From: Acidobacteriota bacterium
GTDB taxonomy: Bacteria; Acidobacteriota; Thermoanaerobaculia; Multivoradales; JAHEKO01
DNA length: 5,646 nucleotides
NCBI GenBank assembly: GCA_027296385.1
Contig: JAPUJD010000308.1
Location: forward strand, 1-5,646
Direction of reading: 5' to 3'
Both the position numbers and the translations under genes were made by a program. This document shows positions 1-5,281 of the stretch, one piece after another. The notes beneath the pieces are model-generated. The model saw only the letters and a list, made by a program, of their open reading frames with translations, was not told the origin of the DNA and did not search any database. How positions within the stretch are numbered: the stretch's first letter is position 1; every line of letters begins with the position of its first letter.

Positions 1-90
1 GCGGGCAATGACCCGCTCAGGAGCCTGGCTCCGCCGGCGCGCCCGTTACGCCTGGCTCGAGATCTCGAGATGCGGAGGTCTACCGACTAG
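1..90 (+). CDS. Possible C-terminal tail of an upstream gene, partial
   Basis: Reading from base 1 gives 29 codons (AGNDPLRSLAPPARPLRLAR...) ending at TAG 88-90. About 79% of third positions are G or C, which resembles the real genes here. A gene ending in this area is expected because a strong plus-strand terminator follows at 125-175. The tail is rich in Arg, Pro and Leu and shows no recognisable domain. Two alternatives remain. A gene in frame 3 could stop at TGA 9-11, or the stretch could be the 3' part of a non-coding RNA, since it holds short inverted repeats (GCGGG/CCCGC at 1-16, GGAGC/GCTCC at 20-32). The reading frame is a weak call. Confidence 0.3.
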   Translation, partial: AGNDPLRSLAPPARPLRLARDLEMRRSTD

Positions 91-92
91 TC

Positions 93-121
93 CGACTTGG
101 ATTCGTCCCTCAGCCAAGTCG
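93..121 (+). other. Hairpin upstream of the terminator
   Basis: CGACTTGG (93-100) and CCAAGTCG (114-121) form a perfect 8-bp stem with a 13-nt loop. It lies just after the possible stop at 88-90 and just before the terminator hairpin. No T-tract follows it, so it is more likely a 3'-UTR or RNA-stability structure than a terminator itself. Confidence 0.5.
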
Positions 122-124
122 ATC

Positions 125-175
125 TGGTGGGTTGGTCGAAACCCGGCCCCGGGCGGCCAACCCACCACCTTTTTT
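125..175 (+). terminator. Strong intrinsic (rho-independent) terminator
   Basis: TGGTGGGTTGG (125-135) pairs with CCAACCCACCA (157-167), a perfect 11-bp stem. The loop contains a second small stem, CCCGG/CCGGG (142-146 and 149-153). Two C's and a run of six T's (170-175) follow, giving plus-strand orientation. It ends transcription of whatever lies to the left and insulates the AIM24 gene from it. Confidence 0.85.
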
Positions 176-231
176 GGTCCGATCGCAGAATCTCCGGTTG
201 GTGCCCCCGGCTCCTCGATCTGGGGTGACGA

Positions 232-237
232 TAGAAT
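232..237 (+). promoter_or_regulatory. Candidate -10 element for the GYF_2-AIM24 gene
   Basis: TAGAAT at 232-237 is the best -10-like hexamer between the terminator and the start codon at 298. It would place transcription start near 244. No convincing -35 hexamer lies 15-19 bp upstream. The arms GAATCC (234-239) and GGATTC (251-256) could form a small hairpin at the transcript start. The rest of 176-297 shows nothing else I can name. Confidence 0.25.
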
Positions 238-297
238 CCCCCGGCCGAAAGGATTCCACTATGGACGGGCGACAGCGTCGGTCGAGAGGAGAGGGCG

Positions 298-1305
298 ATG
301 AGCGAGGAAAAGAACTGGTACGCCGCCGTGAGCGGCAAGCAACAAGGGCCTTTCACCCAGGAGAAGCTGCGGGAGAAGATCTCGGCCGGCGCACTGGGGG
401 GGGACGTGTACGTGTTCGGCCCCGGCATGACGGAGTGGGAGCCGGCCGCGCGGCGCCCGGAGTTCTCGGCCTCCGCGCCGGTGGCGCCCCCCGCACCGCC
501 GCGTGGCGGTGGGGCGCACGAGATCGACTACGAGGTGATCGGGGAAGAGATGCAGTTCGTCGAGATCATCCTCGATCCACAGGAGGCGTGCGTTGCAGAA
601 GCCGGCTCGTTCATGTACATGGATCCCGGGATCGAGATGCAGACGATCTTCGGCGATGGATCGGCCGCTAGCGAGGGCGAGGGCTTTCTCGGCAAACTGG
701 TCGGCGCCGGCAAGCGGCTCCTGACCGGCGAGTCGCTCTTCATGACGCTTTTCGGTAACACCGCGTCCCAGCGCCAGAAGGTCGCCTTCGCCGCGCCCTA
801 TCCCGGCGCCATCATCCCGGTCGATCTCGCGACCCTGAGCGGGCCGTTGTTGTGTCAGAAGCAGGCCTTTCTCTGCGCGGCCAAAGGGGTGTCGGTGGGT
901 ATCGCGCTACAGCGCAAGCTCGGCAGCGGCCTCTTCGGCGGCGAGGGCTTCATCCTGCAGAAGCTCGAGGGCGACGGACTGGCCTTCCTGCACGCCGGCG
1001 GTACGGTCGTGGCCAGAGAGTTGGCGGCCGGGGAGGTCTTGCTCCTCGACACGGGTTGCATGGTGGCTTTCGACAGCAGCGTCGACTACGACATCCAGAG
1101 CGTGCCGGGCATCAAGACGGCTCTCTTCGGCGGCGAGGGCTTGTTTTTTGCGCGCCTCACCGGGCCGGGCACGGTCTGGATCCAATCGCTCCCCTTCAGC
1201 CGCCTGGCGTCGAGAGTCTACGCTGCCGCACCGCAGACCGGGGGCCGTCGCACCGGAGAGGGCTCGTTGCTCGGAGGCCTCGGTGGCCTGGTGATGGGCG
1301 ACTGA
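298..1305 (+). CDS. GYF_2 domain-AIM24 family fusion protein (TIGR00266-like)
   Basis: The protein has 335 aa. Residues 6-53 match the GYF_2 (DUF4339) pattern: WYAAVSGKQQGPFT, then a helix, then a terminal WEPA. An Ala/Pro-rich linker follows at about 54-73. Residues 74-312 are an AIM24/TIGR00266 beta-rich domain, with the repeated LFGGEGF (212-218) and LFGGEGL (276-282) turns and a GIALQRKLGSG segment. The tail is glycine-rich (GEGSLLGGLGGLVMGD), as often seen in this family. AIM24 is a mitochondrial inner-membrane organisation protein in yeast; the role of bacterial members is not established. GYF_2 is a putative peptide-binding module, so the fusion may recruit a partner (inference). No signal peptide or membrane segment is evident. 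The ATG follows an AGGAG ribosome binding site (287-291) at 6 nt. An out-of-frame ATG at 260 has no such support. The gene appears monocistronic or loosely linked to the thioredoxin gene 57 bp downstream. Confidence 0.88.
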   Translation: MSEEKNWYAAVSGKQQGPFTQEKLREKISAGALGGDVYVFGPGMTEWEPAARRPEFSASAPVAPPAPPRGGGAHEIDYEVIGEEMQFVEIILDPQEACVAEAGSFMYMDPGIEMQTIFGDGSAASEGEGFLGKLVGAGKRLLTGESLFMTLFGNTASQRQKVAFAAPYPGAIIPVDLATLSGPLLCQKQAFLCAAKGVSVGIALQRKLGSGLFGGEGFILQKLEGDGLAFLHAGGTVVARELAAGEVLLLDTGCMVAFDSSVDYDIQSVPGIKTALFGGEGLFFARLTGPGTVWIQSLPFSRLASRVYAAAPQTGGRRTGEGSLLGGLGGLVMGD

Positions 1306-1332
1306 CCGCTTCGCCGACACTAGCTTGCCGCA

Positions 1333-1347
1333 CAGGCTGCTAGCCTG
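1333..1347 (+). promoter_or_regulatory. Inverted repeat and possible -10 element before the thioredoxin gene
   Basis: CAGGCT (1333-1338) and AGCCTG (1342-1347) form a perfect 6-bp stem with a 3-nt loop in the 57-bp gap between genes. No T-tract follows, so it is a poor terminator. TAGCCT at 1341-1346 could act as a -10 hexamer, preceded by TGC as in an extended -10. That would put the start near 1353, ten bases before the ATG. No good -35 is visible. The site could be an operator, a hairpin or simply chance. Confidence 0.25.
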
Positions 1348-1362
1348 AGAGAATCCCGGACG

Positions 1363-1857
1363 ATGAAAGAGCTGATGCGCAGACTCCGTTTCGCTGGCTG
1401 GATCTTGTTGACCTCTCTTGTCCCGGTGGCGGTCGCCGCCGACTGGGACGAGATCGCCTGGTTCGACGACGCGTCGGGCTACGCCGAGGCCATGGTCGAG
1501 GCGGAGAAGAGCGGCACGCCGGTCCTCGTCTATTTCTACACCGATTGGTGTCCCTACTGCCGGCAGCTCAACCAGCAGATACTGACGGCTGGCGAGGTGC
1601 AGGCTGAGCTGGGGCAGATGCTGGCGGTACGCGTGAACGCCGAGCGCGGGCCGAAGGAGCGTTCGTTGGCTCTCCAACGTCGGGTGCGCGGGTATCCGGC
1701 CCTCTTCATTTGGGACCCCGGGCCGGGAGGGGGATTCCTGCCGATCCGACGGACCGTCAGCAACGGCGCGCGCGTGCGCCTCAAGACCCCCGAGGAGTTC
1801 GTCGCGACGCTCAGATCCGCCGGCCGTCGTCAGCTCGAGCGCCACTCTTCGCCATAG
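1363..1857 (+). CDS. Exported thioredoxin-fold protein with CPYC active site
   Basis: The protein has 164 aa. The N-terminus has a basic stretch (KELMRRLR) and a hydrophobic core at about residues 11-25, ending AVAA/D, a plausible signal peptidase I site after residue 26. The mature part is one thioredoxin fold of the DsbD C-terminal / thioredoxin_7 kind. It starts with GTPVLVYFYTDWCPYCRQLN, where W62-C63-P64-Y65-C66 is the redox site, and has the conserved cis-proline in RGYPALFIW (P112). It probably carries out thiol-disulfide exchange in the periplasm, as a reductase or redox relay; the partner is unknown. No membrane electron donor of the DsbD/CcdA type is encoded here. The ribosome binding site is weak (AGAGAA about 9 nt upstream), but the ATG gives an intact signal peptide. 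Its last 28 bp overlap the 3' end of the opposing SET gene, with no terminator between them. Confidence 0.87.
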   Translation: MKELMRRLRFAGWILLTSLVPVAVAADWDEIAWFDDASGYAEAMVEAEKSGTPVLVYFYTDWCPYCRQLNQQILTAGEVQAELGQMLAVRVNAERGPKERSLALQRRVRGYPALFIWDPGPGGGFLPIRRTVSNGARVRLKTPEEFVATLRSAGRRQLERHSSP

Positions 1858-2147
1858 TCGAAGGTGAGCTCCTCGCCCGCCTTGACAGCACGTAGCGCGT
1901 AGAGATCGAAACCGTCGAAGTACGTGTTGGGGGCATCGGCGTGGTTGAGGTACTTGAGTGGCGCCAGGCCGGCGCGGCCGACGATTCGGTGGGCTTCCTC
2001 GACCCAGAGCACGTACTTGCCGTCATGTCGAACCGTGCGGCCGCCGTAGGTTCCGAGAAAGGTGCCGGCGTCGATGTCGCGACGGAGAAAGACCCCTCGG
2101 CCGTGAATCTCGGAAGGCGCCACGCGCAGTAGGTTCTGTAAACGCAC
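1830..2147 (-). CDS. Small SET-domain protein, putative protein-lysine methyltransferase
   Basis: The protein is about 105 aa if it starts at GTG 2147 and is almost all SET domain. The N-terminal SET strand reads RVAPSEIHGRGVFLRRDIDAG (residues 8-28), the GRGVF motif being typical. The cofactor and pseudoknot motifs are NHADAPN (68-74) and GEELTFDYGEEW (91-102), matching the family's NHxxxPN and ELTFDYG signatures. SET enzymes transfer methyl from S-adenosylmethionine to protein lysines; bacterial substrates are mostly unknown. There is no pre-SET or post-SET domain, so this is a minimal form. The frame is open further upstream, but that part is the antisense-like shadow of hsp20 and the terminator hairpin. 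GTG 2147 is the only standard start codon between the terminator and the domain, with GGGGAG about 12 nt upstream. It lies downstream of hsp20, yet a strong terminator sits between, so expression may need read-through or an unseen promoter. Confidence 0.8.
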   Translation of the reverse strand: MRLQNLLRVAPSEIHGRGVFLRRDIDAGTFLGTYGGRTVRHDGKYVLWVEEAHRIVGRAGLAPLKYLNHADAPNTYFDGFDLYALRAVKAGEELTFDYGEEWRSS

Positions 2148-2167
2148 GCCAAATGGTATCTCCCCAT

Positions 2168-2198
2168 AGAGAAAAGGACCCCGCCGGTGGCGGGGTCC
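2168..2198 (-). terminator. Intrinsic terminator of hsp20
   Basis: On the minus strand GGACCCCGCC and GGCGGGGTCC (plus positions 2189-2198 and 2176-2185) form a perfect 10-bp, very GC-rich stem with a 3-nt loop. TTTTCTCT follows directly. It lies 25 bp past the hsp20 stop codon and about 20 bp before the SET start. On the plus strand the T-tract is absent, so it acts in one direction. Confidence 0.85.
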
Positions 2199-2223
2199 GA
2201 AGGGGGTCGAGACCGAGAGCGGC

Positions 2224-2676
2224 TTAGCCGATCTCGAGCTTCCGCGGCTTGGCGTCCTCGGCCTTCGGCAACTCGACCTCGAGGATGCCGTTGTCGAAGC
2301 TGGCCTTGGCGGCGCTGGTGTCGACATTGGTCGGCAGCCGGAATGAGCGGGAGAACTTGCCGTAGGCGCGCTCGATGCGATGGTAGTTGTCGTGCTCCTC
2401 GTCGCGCTCGAACTTGCGCTCACCGCGGAGGGTCAGGACCTGGTCTTCGAGCGTGATCTCGATCTGGTCGCGATCGAGGCCTGGTATCTCGGCGCTGAAG
2501 ACGAGCTTGTCAGCGTCTTCGCGAATATCCACGGCCGGCACCCAGTCGGTGCCGAGGGCCTCGTTGGCGGTCGACATTGGGGCGAGGAAGTCGTTGAACG
2601 CCTCGTCGAAGAGGCGGCTCATCCCGCTGCGAAAGAGAGGGCCTCGGGGGTTCCAACGGACTAGTGATCTGGTCAT
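2224..2676 (-). CDS. Hsp20 / alpha-crystallin family small heat-shock protein
   Basis: The protein has 150 aa, a normal size for the family. The N-terminal arm (1-44) contains the amphipathic RLFDEAFNDFL segment. The alpha-crystallin domain runs from about 45 to 138 and starts WVPAVDIREDADKLVFSAEI. Other family marks are PGLDRDQIEITLEDQVLTLRGER and the ASFDNGILEVELPK signature (125-138). The short tail ends RKLEIG, where L147-E-I149 fits the I/V-x-I/V motif that joins subunits into oligomers. These proteins are ATP-independent cytoplasmic holdases that keep unfolding proteins soluble. ATG 2676 is chosen because AAAAGGAG (2684-2691) lies 7 nt upstream. A longer in-frame start at 2847 would run through the promoter and is rejected. 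It is transcribed divergently from the J-like/TPR gene, which suggests a shared proteostasis role. A strong promoter precedes it and a terminator follows. No CIRCE element is seen. Confidence 0.95.
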   Translation of the reverse strand: MTRSLVRWNPRGPLFRSGMSRLFDEAFNDFLAPMSTANEALGTDWVPAVDIREDADKLVFSAEIPGLDRDQIEITLEDQVLTLRGERKFERDEEHDNYHRIERAYGKFSRSFRLPTNVDTSAAKASFDNGILEVELPKAEDAKPRKLEIG

Positions 2677-2732
2677 TTTGTGGCTCCTTTTGAGTTGAGA
2701 TCCGTCGCCGGCTTGGGTCACGCCATGCGACG
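2666..2732 (-). promoter_or_regulatory. hsp20 5' leader with possible RNA structure
   Basis: The predicted leader is about 57 nt. Immediately at its 5' end, a 6-bp stem (CGTCGC/GCGACG, plus 2727-2732 and 2703-2708) encloses a GGC/GCC stem. Further down, GATCT (2698-2702) can pair with AGATC inside the coding sequence (2666-2670), enclosing the ribosome binding site and the ATG. A CTC/GAG pairing touches the ribosome binding site itself. The inner pairings are short and weak. Small heat-shock genes often carry RNA thermometers, but I recognise no known ROSE or fourU element here. Confidence 0.3.
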
Positions 2733-2739
2733 TACGAAT

Positions 2740-2768
2740 ATGATAGAACAAGACGCAGATAATGTCAA
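2740..2768 (-). promoter_or_regulatory. hsp20 promoter, near-consensus housekeeping type
   Basis: On the minus strand a perfect -35 TTGACA (2763-2768) and a -10 TATCAT (2740-2745, 5 of 6 matches) are separated by exactly 17 bp. The predicted transcription start is near 2733. The surrounding DNA is noticeably AT-richer than the rest of the window. The form is sigma-70-like rather than the sigma-32 pattern with CCCCAT at -10, so heat control, if any, would act through a regulator or the leader RNA. Confidence 0.8.
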
Positions 2769-2840
2769 GTCCGATGTATATGATCTCCAGCAGCTCAGAT
2801 TTGCGTCCCTTGGGGCTCTGAACGACGTGGGGGCCAGGTG

Positions 2841-2856
2841 AGTTCACCGATGAACT
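2841..2856. promoter_or_regulatory. Inverted repeat in the divergent region, possible operator
   Basis: AGTTCA (2841-2846) and TGAACT (2851-2856) are perfect 6-bp half-sites around CCGA. The right half overlaps the candidate -35 of the plus-strand promoter (2855-2860), where a repressor would block transcription. It lies about 110 bp upstream of the predicted hsp20 start. No gene in the window encodes an obvious cognate regulator. Confidence 0.35.
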
Positions 2857-2884
2857 GACTACGACTTCCCGAAGGTGCTATGGT
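2855..2884 (+). promoter_or_regulatory. Candidate promoter for the J-like/TPR gene
   Basis: CTGACT (2855-2860) as -35 and TATGGT (2879-2884) as -10 are 18 bp apart. The -10 is preceded by TGC, which makes it an extended -10 element. Transcription would start near 2891, leaving a leader of about 23 nt that contains the AGGAGAGG ribosome binding site at 2900-2907, 6 nt before the ATG. Confidence 0.4.
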
Positions 2885-2913
2885 CGTCTGGGGCAATCTA
2901 GGAGAGGCAGGCG

Positions 2914-3777
2914 ATGAAGTCATCCAAGGGCTTTCTCGAGGAAAAGATTACGCGGCGGTTCTACGACCGGATCGCCGAGTCCCTTGAGCGCAAGCCGATC
3001 GATCTCGAGCCAGGGGAGCATCGCGAGCGCCTCAGGGCGCTGCTCGGTGGGCTAGGGGAGCTGACCTTCTATCAGCTGCTCGAGGTCAAGCCGGGAGTGA
3101 CCGAAGAGGAGATCCACCTGGCCTACACCGAGTTGGCGCGAGCAGTGCACCCATCGCACGCCAACCGGCTGGGCATGGACGCCAGCCGGGGGGCGCTCGA
3201 GCTGCTGTTCGAGCGCTCTACCGAGGCCTACCTCACTCTCAACGATCCCGATCGCAGCCGGGTGTACCAAATGGCTACCGGCATGCATCCGGCGGCTAAC
3301 GAGGGGCCCAGTGCCGAGCAACGCCGCAAGGAGCAAGTCGAGCAGGCCGAGCGTCTCTACCGGGTCTCGAGGGGTCTGGTGCTGGAGGCGCGCTACCACG
3401 ATGCGGTGCAGACTCTGCGCCAAACGGTGAAGCTCGACCCCAAGCCCGAGTACTACGCGCTCCTGGCGGAGTGCCTGGGGCGCAATCCGAACTGGCTCAA
3501 GGAGGCGTCGCGGGCGTATCGGGCGGCGATCGAGCTGGCACCGCACGATCCGCTGCTGCGCAATGAGCTCGGGCTGGTCTACGAGCGCGCCGGAGGCGGC
3601 CCGCGGGCCGAGGAGCAGTATGAGGCCGCCCTGACCCTGGACCCGGAATCGGCCGATGCCCAGGCTGGCCTCGACCGCCTGAGGGCTCGTCGGCTGGAGA
3701 CAGTCGAGGGGGAGACCTTGTGGACACGACTCACCGCTTTCTTCAAGCGGCCCACGTCCCAAGGCGGTTCGAGCTGA
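2914..3777 (+). CDS. J-like domain protein with C-terminal TPR repeats; HPD motif changed to HPS
   Basis: The protein has 287 aa. Residues 1-50 are a charged helical lead-in. Residues 51-119 look like a DnaJ J domain: TFYQLLEVKPGVTEEEIHLAYTEL forms helices I and II, and EAYLTLNDPDRSRVYQ forms helix III with the usual DPxxRxxY ending. The loop that should read HPD reads HPS (79-81). The HPD aspartate is needed to stimulate DnaK ATPase in classical J proteins, so this is probably a J-like domain without normal co-chaperone activity. Residues about 142-246 hold three TPR-like units (ending VKLDP, IELAP, LTLDP) that usually bind protein partners. No membrane segment or zinc finger is seen. The ATG has a good ribosome binding site. 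It is divergent from hsp20, which supports a link to protein quality control, though adaptor or regulatory roles are equally possible. Confidence 0.85.
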   Translation: MKSSKGFLEEKITRRFYDRIAESLERKPIDLEPGEHRERLRALLGGLGELTFYQLLEVKPGVTEEEIHLAYTELARAVHPSHANRLGMDASRGALELLFERSTEAYLTLNDPDRSRVYQMATGMHPAANEGPSAEQRRKEQVEQAERLYRVSRGLVLEARYHDAVQTLRQTVKLDPKPEYYALLAECLGRNPNWLKEASRAYRAAIELAPHDPLLRNELGLVYERAGGGPRAEEQYEAALTLDPESADAQAGLDRLRARRLETVEGETLWTRLTAFFKRPTSQGGSS

Positions 3778-3827
3778 CAGCTCTCGCCTCACGTCGGGCG
3801 AATCACACGACTTTCGCCGAGGGCTGC

Positions 3828-3833
3828 TAGGAT
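3828..3833 (+). promoter_or_regulatory. rnpB promoter -10 element
   Basis: TAGGAT at 3828-3833 is preceded by TGC, giving an extended -10. It predicts transcription start at 3840, exactly where the P1 helix of the RNase P RNA begins. No good -35 is visible at 15-19 bp. There is no clear terminator between the preceding stop codon (3777) and this site. Confidence 0.5.
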
Positions 3834-3839
3834 ACCCTC

Positions 3840-4238
<399 letters not shown>

Positions 4239-4240
4239 TC

Positions 4241-5173
4241 TTGAATCACCCTCCCTTTGCACCTCCTGCGACAGGTCCCGGGTCTCGTGTCGGGGTTGCT
4301 GCTCTCTCGGGGGCGGTGGATGGCGCGCTACTCGAGTGCGGGATTTCCGCGCTGGCGGACCTCGGGTTCGAGGTCGTCAGAGCGACGAACCTGAAGCGTC
4401 GTCAAGGCCTCTTCGCCGGCACGGACGACGAGCGCCTGGACGGCCTGCACGGGCTCCTCGACGACTCGAGCCTGGATGCCGTCTTCTTCGCGCGCGGTGG
4501 TCACGGCGTGCTGCGGCTACTACCCGCGATCGACTGGGATCGATTGGCCCGGCGTCCCCGCTGGTTCATCGGCTATTCGGACCTGACGCCCTTGCTGATG
4601 CAGGTCGTCACTCGCCTGGGGTGGCTGACGCTCCACGGTCCGATGGTGGCAGGCGAGCTTGCCCGTGGGCTTGACGCCGAAGAAGCGCTGAGCCTGCGGA
4701 GTGCCCTGGCCGGCGAGTGGCCGCTGGAGATTCCTCTGGCCGGGACCTCGGGGGCCTGGCGCGGCGTCGAAGGCCGGTTGCTCGGTGGTTGTCTCTCGCT
4801 GTTGGCGGCGACCACGGGCACTCCTTGGGCGGTGCCCATGGCGGATTCGGTGCTGTTTCTCGAGGATGTCGGCGAGCCGCTCTATCGCGTGGATCGCATG
4901 CTCCAACAACTGCGGCTCGCCGGTGCTCTGGTCCGCGTGCGCGGTGTCGTGCTAGGAGCCTTCGACGGCGCTAGCCAGGGCGAGGGCTCGGTGGCCGAGA
5001 TCGTGGCAGCCGTCGGTCAGGCCGTCGGCTCCGAAGTGCCGATCGCCTGGGGCTGTCCCAGCGGGCACCGTCGTCCCAACGTCACGCTGGCACTGGGGGC
5101 CCAGGCGCGAGTCGAGGGCACCAGGCTGAAGCTCGGCATCGAGCCCTCCTCGCGTCTTGTATCTGTGCCGTAG
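4241..5173 (+). CDS. ldcA: LD-carboxypeptidase, peptidase family S66
   Basis: The protein has 310 aa from TTG 4241, the usual length for the family. LdcA removes the terminal D-alanine from tetrapeptide stems of recycled peptidoglycan in the cytoplasm. The N-terminal domain starts with strand RVGVAALSG (16-24). The nucleophile is Ser113 in WFIGYSDLTPLL. The other two triad residues are Glu208 in LFLEDVGEPLYRVDRML and His276 in WGCPSGHRRPN. The 68-residue Glu-His spacing equals that of the Pseudomonas enzyme (Glu217, His285), as I recall it. GGHGVLRLLP (86-95) is also typical. There is no signal peptide. The start is unusual. The frame is open back to 4148, but that part is RNase P RNA, and the next in-frame candidate, GTG at about 4316, would delete the first strand. 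TTG 4241 has no proper ribosome binding site and sits just 3 nt after the rnpB P1 helix, so translation is probably weak or coupled to rnpB transcript processing. No other recycling genes are nearby. Confidence 0.9.
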   Translation: MNHPPFAPPATGPGSRVGVAALSGAVDGALLECGISALADLGFEVVRATNLKRRQGLFAGTDDERLDGLHGLLDDSSLDAVFFARGGHGVLRLLPAIDWDRLARRPRWFIGYSDLTPLLMQVVTRLGWLTLHGPMVAGELARGLDAEEALSLRSALAGEWPLEIPLAGTSGAWRGVEGRLLGGCLSLLAATTGTPWAVPMADSVLFLEDVGEPLYRVDRMLQQLRLAGALVRVRGVVLGAFDGASQGEGSVAEIVAAVGQAVGSEVPIAWGCPSGHRRPNVTLALGAQARVEGTRLKLGIEPSSRLVSVP

Positions 5174-5176
5174 AAC

Positions 5177-5200
5177 CTTGCCGCGCGACTCGCAAGATTT
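5177..5200 (+). terminator. Weak terminator-like hairpin after ldcA
   Basis: CTTGC (5177-5181) and GCAAG (5192-5196) form a 5-bp stem with a 10-nt loop, followed by ATTT. The stem is short and the T-run is brief, so termination would be inefficient. It is the only candidate between ldcA and the next gene. Confidence 0.25.
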
Positions 5201-5244
5201 CTGCCACTGCTGCTGTTAGGCTAATGTGCTGCGCAGAAAGTTGT

Positions 5245-5276
5245 CTGACAGGACCTACGACGCACTACACTAGGCT
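5245..5276 (+). promoter_or_regulatory. Candidate promoter of the cyclic-nucleotide-binding gene
   Basis: CTGACA (5245-5250) resembles a -35. Possible -10 hexamers are TACACT (5266-5271, 15-bp spacer) and TAGGCT (5271-5276, 20-bp spacer). Neither spacing is ideal. Either would start transcription within a few bases of the ATG at 5282, implying a leaderless or nearly leaderless message. Confidence 0.22.
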
Positions 5277-5281
5277 GAGCA

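Noticed and set aside
8..301. 97-aa plus-strand frame at the left end
   Set aside because: It reads through the terminator hairpin and the AIM24 ribosome binding site, and its composition is not protein-like.
907..1845. 312-aa minus-strand frame
   Set aside because: It is antisense to both the AIM24 and thioredoxin genes, which have clear domains and correct codon bias.
1811..2167. Alternative minus-strand reading frame starting at ATG 2167 (118 aa)
   Set aside because: It is a frame shadow of the SET gene with low-complexity Ser/Thr/Arg/Pro sequence and no domain, whereas the SET frame carries clear motifs.
2148..2423. N-terminal extension of the SET protein to an ATG at 2423
   Set aside because: It would overlap hsp20 on the same strand in another frame and pass through the terminator stem; the Ser/Thr/Arg-rich, low-complexity translation is a frame shadow of hsp20.
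2677..2847. N-terminal extension of Hsp20 by 57 residues to an ATG at 2847
   Set aside because: The extension covers the near-consensus promoter and the ribosome binding site; its sequence is not Hsp20-like, and ATG 2676 has AAAAGGAG at 7 nt.
3784..3818. Alternative hairpins TCGCC/GGCGA and GGCGAA/TTCGCC between the J-like gene and rnpB
   Set aside because: The stems are mutually exclusive and resemble a switch, but they are only 5-6 bp, lack a T-tract and sit just before the rnpB promoter, so there is no support for a terminator or riboswitch.
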